This document shows, piece by piece, positions 57,001 through 64,000 of a stretch of DNA of 64,000 nucleotides; position 1 is the stretch's first letter; every line of letters begins with the position of its first letter. The notes under the pieces were generated by a model. It was not told where the DNA came from and did no database searches. It saw only the letters and a list, made by a program, of their open reading frames with translations. The stretch lies in NCBI GenBank assembly GCA_014529385.2, contig CM043964.1, positions 3,211,497 to 3,275,496 of the forward strand, written 5' to 3'. The translations under genes were made by a program, and so were the position numbers. Source of the stretch: Adiantum capillus-veneris. Lineage: Eukaryota > Streptophyta > Polypodiopsida > Polypodiales > Pteridaceae.

Positions 57001-60000
57001 ACAGAAAACACAAGTTAAATCTTGACCGTCTACCGTGTAGGGTCGTGACTGTATTAGGATGACTTGAAAGGGGCACCTTGCCGGTGAATCTAGACGAAAT
57101 TGTAGGTTCTTTTTAGTGTTGTTGAGTGTTGATAGCAACCAACAATCCATTCGTACTCTGTCCTTGACAGAGTTGCGATGTGTTAGTGGAAGCGTTGTCA
57201 GGAGTTTTTTGGAGCAAGGGATTGCACATATGTACATACACATGCATGGTGCATCGAATAAAGGATTGCCCATTTTCCAGAGCCAGGTGGTTGCGTGGGG
57301 CCCACATGTGTACAGGTAGGACACCATGTACATAGTGCATCGATTTTCACTATTACCAGTACCAGTGTGTTTTTTCTACAATAATGAGGAGTTGGTAGCA
57401 CGTAAAACTTCTCGAGGAAGCTATCCGCGGGCTGACGACATGAGGTAAGCAGGTGCGTCAGATGGCATCGAGTGGCGTCAGGAGGCCGAACGGGGTCAGT
57501 ACTTGCACGTGGATAAGTACAGACACAACGTGGTGTTTTCTTGTGAGAGTTATGCCAAAAGGTCATCATTAGGACCACTTTTTGGGTCCACTTCACGTTG
57601 TGGCGGGACGCATTATTGAAAAGAAATGAGTGCCAGGTGTGCGCATAGATGCAGCAAGGTGACAACTATGCACTGCGAGGTCAGTTTTTGGCCTGTTCAG
57701 GGTCCGTTTGAGGTCATCTAAAAGGCCAAGGGTGCCCAAGTAATAAAGCTAAGTGTGGGAACTGAAAAACAGGAGAGAAGACCAGAAAAAATGTGGAGAA
57801 GAGAGGAGGAACAGCCGCAGCTGTGTTTTTGCTCATTTTGGAGCCTGTTTTGGCCGTAAAAATGCTCATCCGAGGTCGGATTTGAGCACTTTGACATTGT
57901 AGACTGGGGTTTTGGGCCGTTCCGGACGCAATGGCGCTCTCCATTTTGCCAAATTCCTCACTCTTTTCCTGCTGTTTTTCTGTGTAAGTTTCTCCTATGA
58001 GCGAAGTTTCTGCTCTAGTTTGTGATTGTATCTGGCTTATTTTACCCATATTGTGTGAGCTATTTGCCCCATTGGTGTTGGCCCAAGCTCAATTGTATCT
58101 AAACATCAAAAATTCTCCTCTTTTGAGCTGAGTTTTTTGGGTGTGTATGTGTGTGTGTGTGTCTGTGTGGAGTGGGCAAGTGGATAGTCTCTCTCCTCTC
58201 ACTCCAGAGGTGTGTTCCCTGTCTCGGCCAGGTGTGTTGTCTAAGCCGAGTGGTTCCCCATAGTGTGTGTGTGTATCTTCCCAAGAGTGTGTTTCGGGTC
58301 GTTATAGAGGCACTGTGTGTGTTTTCATCCCGCTCACAGCGTAATGCATGAAGCGGCAGAATTGAATTCACGTCACTAGCATGCCTTGCATAAAGAATGG
58401 TAAGCCCTTGCGCAGAGTGATGGCCTCAACCGTGAGAACCAAAATTGTAAGTATCTTGCAGACTTTAAACTGGTAGGGATTGTGTGAGCTGATATCCCCT
58501 ATTTTGCCAGTTCCCTGAAGCCGTGCTTCCTATAAAATTTCCAAAGCACTTTGCTTTGCATAATGACAGTAATTTCCAAGTAAAGTGTAAACAGGAAGAA
58601 ACAGGAAAAACTTAAACTTGGCTAACCTGGTCGTTGTTGGTGCAACCAGTTGTCATGAAAGTTGGGAGAAAAACTCCTTCCAAAACGTCCCATATCCATA
58701 TCTGCACAGACGCCCTCGTATATCGTATACACTCGTCTGGTACATAAGGCCATAACCTACAAAATTGAATTCACCTGCAAACACCTTGCCTATTCCTTCC
58801 CCATTGTGTATGGTCATAGCATATTCCAAACATGGGAAGCCACAATGCAAGATCCCTAAATTGAAGCCTTGCTTCACCAAAATCTGTTAGTTCTAATAGC
58901 CAACTGATGCGGCTAGTGCCACTCCAATTGTCTATGGAGCGGCATGAAATTGAACCGCTGAGAAACCATTCTCATGAAGTACACCTTCCAAACAACTTTT
59001 TACCCTTGAGCACTAAGAATTATCGGCAGTGCCAATCCCTGTAAGTATCAGTTCCTTTTGCATGGCTTGAATAGTGTGTAGTCAAGCCCTTCTCAATGTT
59101 GATCTCTCAACCAAATAGTGGCTCTTTGCAAACAAAGCAGTGGAAAAAAGTTGACTGCGTACGGAACTTGTCACAAGTAACTTGTGCTTGTGCCTGCATG
59201 CAAGAGCTACATAGCATGTTTGAAAGCATAATCAAACCAAAACAAAAACTATTGCATACCGTGGCGATGATTTCTGTGGACTCTCCAGCCGTGCTTGAGG
59301 ACTTGTTGTAGCCCTAATGAAGGTTTATCTTTGTCAATTGCCGCCTCAAGCAACGTGTCTTGAATCAACCAACAACCATCATCCATGTTGTACTCTCCTT
59401 GTCAGGACCATTCCATGCTGGAAGACATGGCCTTGCCATTGCATTCATAATTGTGAATGCTAATAGTACGTTTATTCGCCTCGGTCTTGACCTTGTTGAT
59501 TGAAATCGGAGAGTTGGGTTGTCATTGCTCGACTTGCACCAAGAGGATTGCATGCTCTGTCAATCCTATCGGATCTTCCTGATATCGGATCTTCCCGTAG
59601 ATTGTATGCTTATCTACATGTCCCTGCGTGAATTCCATCATCGGACTGTTTTCGAATCAGTTCTACTGCTGGGACATCATCCTGAAACTCAACAGCTCCT
59701 CGGTCCCGGATCTCCTAGTTGGGGGAAGCAAGACGTCAAACTCGGAGGGTGTGTGCCCGGGGTGGGCATGCCCCCTTCACTGTTTTAATTTTCAAAGGGC
59801 CCCCCCTTGGGCAGCCACATGTGAAATAACAAGAAGAAAAAAAACTAAAACCTTATGCTACCATGGCGGCTCTACGCGACAGAAAAAACCACTCACCAGA
59901 GGAGCTCGCCATCGAAGAGGGGCTCGGCCCTGTGTCGAAAAATGCCCATCTCCGCCATGCGCTCCCAGTCAGCAGCCTACGGGCGGTTTGGTGGAAGTGG

Positions 60001-60186
60001 AGCTTTGCTCCCTCCCCGCTACAAGCGGTCCTTCCCACGCTGCTTGGGACCATGCCCAGCCTTCCCCGCCTGTCAAGAGAGTCTGCACACGGGTTTAGGG
60101 TTTTTTCTCATGGAGGTTGACCACGGAATTGCTCTTCATGCCGAACCCTCACAAGCTAAGTCCTCCACGCCATGACGGCTTGCCCC
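57001..60186. other. Chromo-4 interior, unrecognised
   Basis: By position this should be gag, protease and leader. I find no motif on either strand. A GT-rich microsatellite lies at 58137-58166. Frames such as 57198-57665 and 59628-60098 have low-complexity or atypical composition and no domain. Base composition becomes more GC-rich near 59860-60110. Confidence 0.4.
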
Positions 60187-60307
<121 letters not shown>

Positions 60308-60361
60308 ACATCCATCTGTGCAAGGCTTCCTCCTCCTCCATAGCTCCTCCCTCCCCCTGAG

Positions 60362-60373
60362 CTCTAATACCAA
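60362..60373 (-). promoter_or_regulatory. Chromo-4 primer-binding site
   Basis: The minus strand reads TTGGTATTAGAGC directly after the 5' LTR, one base from the initiator-Met complement TGGTATCAGAGC. Confidence 0.7.
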
Positions 60374-60550
60374 TATAAGACCTAGGGTAACTGAACATAG
60401 GATCCTCCTCCCTACCGCCCCTTATATAGGCCTAGCTCCTAGCTCTTGCCCTAAGCTGATCCCCAGTCCGCACTGGTCCAGTCCAGGCCCTTGGCCTAGG
60501 TCCCTAACCCCCTAGGTTGGGCCTTGCTCTGTAGGACCCTTTTCCTAACA
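60374..60550 (-). repeat. Chromo-4 5' LTR
   Basis: Pairs with 54073-54252. A minus-strand TATA (CCTATATAAGGGG) lies near 60418-60431. The duplication CGCAT follows. Confidence 0.85.
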
Positions 60551-60931
60551 CGCATCTTGGTAGATGACGGTGCTACTCACAATTTCATCAATTATGTATT
60601 GGTGAAAAAACTCAAATCGCCTCAAACTCCGAGTACCCACCGCTACAAGGTAGCAATGATGAATGGAAATGATACTGAAATCTGGGATACTCAATGCCGA
60701 GCTGTTCTGTTGGAAGTACAAGGTTACTCCACATGCTTAGATTTTCAAGTTATGAACATAGAAAGGGCAGATGTGGTTCTTGGTAGGGAGTGGTTGCATA
60801 GCCTAGGACCATCACTGAAGCATAGTTATGAGCACAACAGCTTGATGTTTGAATCCCATGGTGCACATGTGTTGTTGTTAGGAGAGAAGGATATACCTTC
60901 ATCACCATTGTTTGTACCACTGAGCTTATGA
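60551..60931 (+). pseudogene. Chromo-3 aspartic protease
   Basis: Resumes at the duplicated CGCAT with ILVDDGATHNFINYVLVKKL, the active-site region with D-D-G as in Chromo-2. Then YKVAMMNGNDTEIWDT, ADVVLGREWLHSLG and SYEHNSLMFESHGAHVLLLG. After about 60920 the register is lost (a shift at FVPLSL), and the linker to reverse transcriptase up to 61037 has stops. Confidence 0.8.
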
Positions 60932-61037
60932 AATAGATCAAGTTTTCTAGTGTTACTCACTGTCTCGTTTTCTTTCTAACATTGAAACTGTTGAACATTC
61001 CTCAACGCCGCATGCTCCTCTCTCATCTCTTCCACCA

Positions 61038-62398
61038 ATGGCTAATTCTAAACAAGCAAATGTTGCTAGTGAGTTACAGAAATTACTAAAGGAATTTCAA
61101 GATGTTTTTCCTAATGATTTTCCACCAGGATTACTGCCGCCACGATCGGTGCAACATAGCATCGACGTGGCTGCAGGCTGTAAACCGGTCAATAAACCGC
61201 CTTACCGTATGAGTTATTCTCAAGCTGCTAAGGTGAACCGTCAGCTTGTTGACTACCTTAGCCGAGGGTATATACAACCCAGTTCTTCACTATGGACCTC
61301 TCCTATCCTATTAGTGAAGAAAAAAGACGGCAGTATGCGCATGTGCGTAGACTACCATGGCTTAAATGCGGTGACGATTAAGAACAAATACCCATTGCCC
61401 AGAGTAGATGAGTTGTTTGAAAAACTCACTCATGCTTGCATTTTTACGAAAATATACTTGAGGTCAGGATATCACCAAGTCCGTATTCGACTTGCCGATA
61501 TACCCAAAACTACATTCCGAACACGGGTTGGACACTATGAGTTCTTGGTGATTCCCTTTGGGTTAACCAATGCACCTGCAACATTCATGACACTTATGGA
61601 TAGTGTCTTGAAGCCGTATTTGGACAAATTTGTCATTGTTTTCCTTGATGACATACTAGTCTACAGTGCTTCTAAAGAAGAACACTTACAACATCTCAGG
61701 CAGGTGTTTGAGTTGTTATGCACAACCAAATTATATGCCAAGGAATTTAAGTGTGATTTTCTAAAAGACAAAATTCACTATTTAGGGCATGTTATTTCAG
61801 CTAATGGGCTATATATGGATCAATCCAAAGTGGATACCATCCGAAAATGGCCTTCTCCTAAAAATCTGAAAGAGTTACAGATTTTTTTGGGATTTGCAGG
61901 TTTTTACCAAAGGTTTGTTAAAAACTATGCTAATATTGTTGTTCCCATGACGGATCAACTAAAAGGCAAAGGCAAAGCTTTTCGGTGGAGATCCGCTCAA
62001 CAGCACAATTTTGATATGCTCAAGGATGCATTAGCTACAGCTCCCATACTGGCTATTGTAGATCCTTTGAAACGATTCGTTTTGGAAACGGATGCCATTG
62101 ACCGTGCTATTGGAGTAGTTCTGTTACAAGACGGACGGCCGATTGCATTTGAAACCAAGAATCTTGATGCAGCTCAGCAGAACTACTCTTCTTATGAGTG
62201 CGAACTCTATGCAATAGTGTCTGCCTTAAAAACATGGCGGCATTATTTGTATGGTGCTAGTTTGAGATTGTGTTTGACCATGAAAACATCAAATGGTTTA
62301 CACAACAAACGGATTTGAAGGGTCAAAAAGCCAGGTGGGCCGAGATTCTTCAGGAACGTGACACCAAGCTAAGGTATCACAAAGGCTGATACAATGTA
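61038..62398 (+). pseudogene. Chromo-3 reverse transcriptase and RNase H
   Basis: A 426-residue open frame from MANSKQANVASELQKLLKEF. Reverse transcriptase has [50 protein letters not shown] and [12 protein letters not shown]. The first catalytic Asp (K-I-D-L in Chromo-2) is Tyr here, so the enzyme is dead although the frame is open. RNase H has VLETDAIDRAIGVVLL and SALKTWRHYLYGA. A frameshift near 62265 moves the rest (TQQTDLKGQKARWAEILQ, DTKLRYHKG) to another register with a TGA near 62390. Confidence 0.9.
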
Positions 62399-63988
62399 GT
62401 GGCTGACGCTCTACGTTGTATGCCAGAGATCAATTCTCTCTTGTTCACGGAACTTCGTAGTAGTGAATTTTTAGATTCTCTCAAAGGCAAATATGAGCAT
62501 GATGAAGCATATTCCAAAGTGTGGAGCCATGTTCAAATGAGGGATCCTTCTCACTCCAATGATGGTAGTGTACAGTTAACCTCCACACCTAGTTCTCCTC
62601 TATCACGTGATGAACTACAGCGATGGAAGCATTTCACCATCGACAATGGGTAGCTACTCCATAAGGGGAGAGTTTGTGTACCGACGGACACAGACATTCG
62701 ATGCCAAATTCTTTATAAATGTCATGATAGTCCAAGTGTAGGGCACTCGGGTATTAGAAAAACTTATGCTCTCATACGATGACGGTTTTACTGGCGAGGT
62801 ATACATGGCTTTGTTCAAGCTTATGTCTTGCATTGCCAAAAATTTCAACTTAACAGAGGAGAGCGCCAGAAAGCAGGAGGACTCTTACATCCTTTGGAGA
62901 TTCCTCATAGAAAATGGGAAAGCATCTCTATGGATTTTATTGTGGGTTTACCAACCACTGTACGAGGTCATGACTCGGTATGGGTGGTCATTGACCGGTT
63001 GACTAAACTATGTAAGTTTATTCCAACCAAATCAATGGTTAAAACACCAGAACTAGCCAAGTTATTTGTGGACAATCTATACAAATTGTATGGTTTGCCA
63101 AGTAACATTGTCAGTAACCGTGATCCCAAGTTTAACAATCACTTTTGGAGAGCTGTGTTTAAATGATTGGGTACACAACTGAACCTCAGTACAGCCGATC
63201 ATCCAGAAACATATGGTTAGACTGAACGAGTTAACCGAGTGCTAGAGGATATGCTAAGAGCATTCGTCAGCAAAAAACAGTCAAATTGGGAAGAATACTT
63301 ACCTATCCTTGAGTTTGCCTACAACAGTGCTAAGCATGTCACAACGAGCTTTAGTCCTTTCATGCTCATGTATGGGTTTCAACCTAGGTCACCAATTACG
63401 GTGGGGTTGGCAACCGAAAAACTCCAACAGGTTAAGGATTTTCTCCAAGACCACATGGATATGCTGAAACTTGCTCGTCAGAATGTCCGACAAGCACAGG
63501 ATCGGTATAAGAAGTACGCTGATGAGAAACGTCGGTAAGTTACCTTCAAAGAAGGGGAGGAAGTATTTTTACGTGTGCCAAAACATTCAAAAAGTCTAAA
63601 AACGGGGCCAACACATAAATTATCTCCATGATATTGTGGGCCTTTCAAAATACTCAAGCGAGTAGGTGATCGTGCCTACAAATTGTTGCTACCTTCACAT
63701 TCTCGTATTCATCTGGTGTTTCATGTAAGCCGTTTACGTAAGCGGTTACATGGGGACAACAATGTCATTGACCAACAGATTTTGGTTGATTTCATTGAGC
63801 CTCCTACCTTACCACATGAACCTGAATGTGTTCTCGATTATCATGAGTTGCGTACACGTCATCATGTACGTCAACAAGCCTTAATCAAGTGGAAAGACCG
63901 ACTTGAGGAAGGTGCCACTTGGGAAAACATTAGTGTTCTTAAGAAGAAGTTCCCCACTTTTGTTTTCGAGGACAAAAAATCTTCTTAA
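62399..63988 (+). pseudogene. Chromo-3 RNase H end, integrase and chromodomain
   Basis: Frames at 62399-62653, 62828-63166, 63239-63538 and 63683-63988 form one chain. The integrase finger has CHDSPSVGHSGIRKTYAL, but the last Cys is Phe (HCQKFQ). In the core, SISMDFIVGLPTT keeps the first Asp. NIVSNRDPKFNNHFW has Asn in place of the second catalytic Asp. The Glu region follows a TGA at about 63165 and a TAG at about 63220. The chromodomain is HEPECVLDYHELRTRHHV, then ALIKWKDRLEEGATWENISV, ending at the stop 63986-63988. Confidence 0.85.
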
Positions 63989-64000
63989 GGGGGGAGTAAT
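63987..64000 (+). promoter_or_regulatory. Chromo-3 polypurine tract and first base of 3' LTR
   Basis: AAGGGGGGAGTAA matches the purine tract of Chromo-2. By that comparison the T at 64000 is the first base of the 3' LTR. Confidence 0.75.

Noticed and set aside
57198-57665. 155-residue minus-strand frame in Chromo-4
   Set aside because: Composition is atypical (many Cys, His, Thr), no domain is visible, and it overlaps other frames.

Overview
The window is nuclear DNA of a land plant and consists almost wholly of nested transposable elements. I see no intact single-copy host gene, rRNA, tRNA gene or CRISPR array. The evidence for a plant is Tat-lineage Ty3/gypsy elements with a second (archaeal-type) RNase H, chromodomain gypsy elements and a Ty1/copia element primed by initiator tRNA-Met, and a BED-finger hAT transposon. 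The long (GA)n tracts and a possible Penelope-like fragment would suit a fern, gymnosperm or other non-flowering plant, but that is a weak inference.

Left half (1058-28606): Copia-1 (+ strand) starts at 1058. Its 5' LTR is split by TRGAG-1 (1216-11625, minus strand), a gag-only LTR element flanked by the perfect target duplication ATTAT. Copia-1 runs on to 15769, where the 3' LTR of Chromo-1 (minus strand, truncated at about 28606) interrupts its reverse transcriptase. Chromo-1 is split in turn by hAT-1 (16725-21620, 8-bp duplication ATCGGTTG) and by Chromo-2 (21938-27889, duplication ATACC). hAT-1 carries a captured protein-kinase gene in antisense inside its broken transposase.

Middle (28607-30353): a fold-back repeat, a broken reading frame that may be a Penelope-like reverse transcriptase fragment, and about 600 bp I cannot assign.

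Right half (30354-64000): Chromo-3 (+ strand) is a chromodomain gypsy element opened by three insertions, all minus strand. Tat-1 (30819-43029) and Tat-2 (43448-53426) lie in its gag gene. Chromo-4 (54073-60550, duplication CGCAT) lies in its protease. The pieces of Chromo-3 join in the right order across the insertions, and the window ends on the first base of its 3' LTR.

The points I rate highest are: a tandem set of small uncharacterised reading frames between primer site and gag in both Tat elements, in two families whose order is swapped between the elements, plus a second larger duplicated pair in Tat-1; eight copies of a 24-bp near-perfect palindrome in the leader of TRGAG-1; the kinase gene inside hAT-1; a Copia-1 gag whose eight premature stops are all TAG; and Chromo-4, whose coding interior is far more decayed than its LTRs and target duplication.
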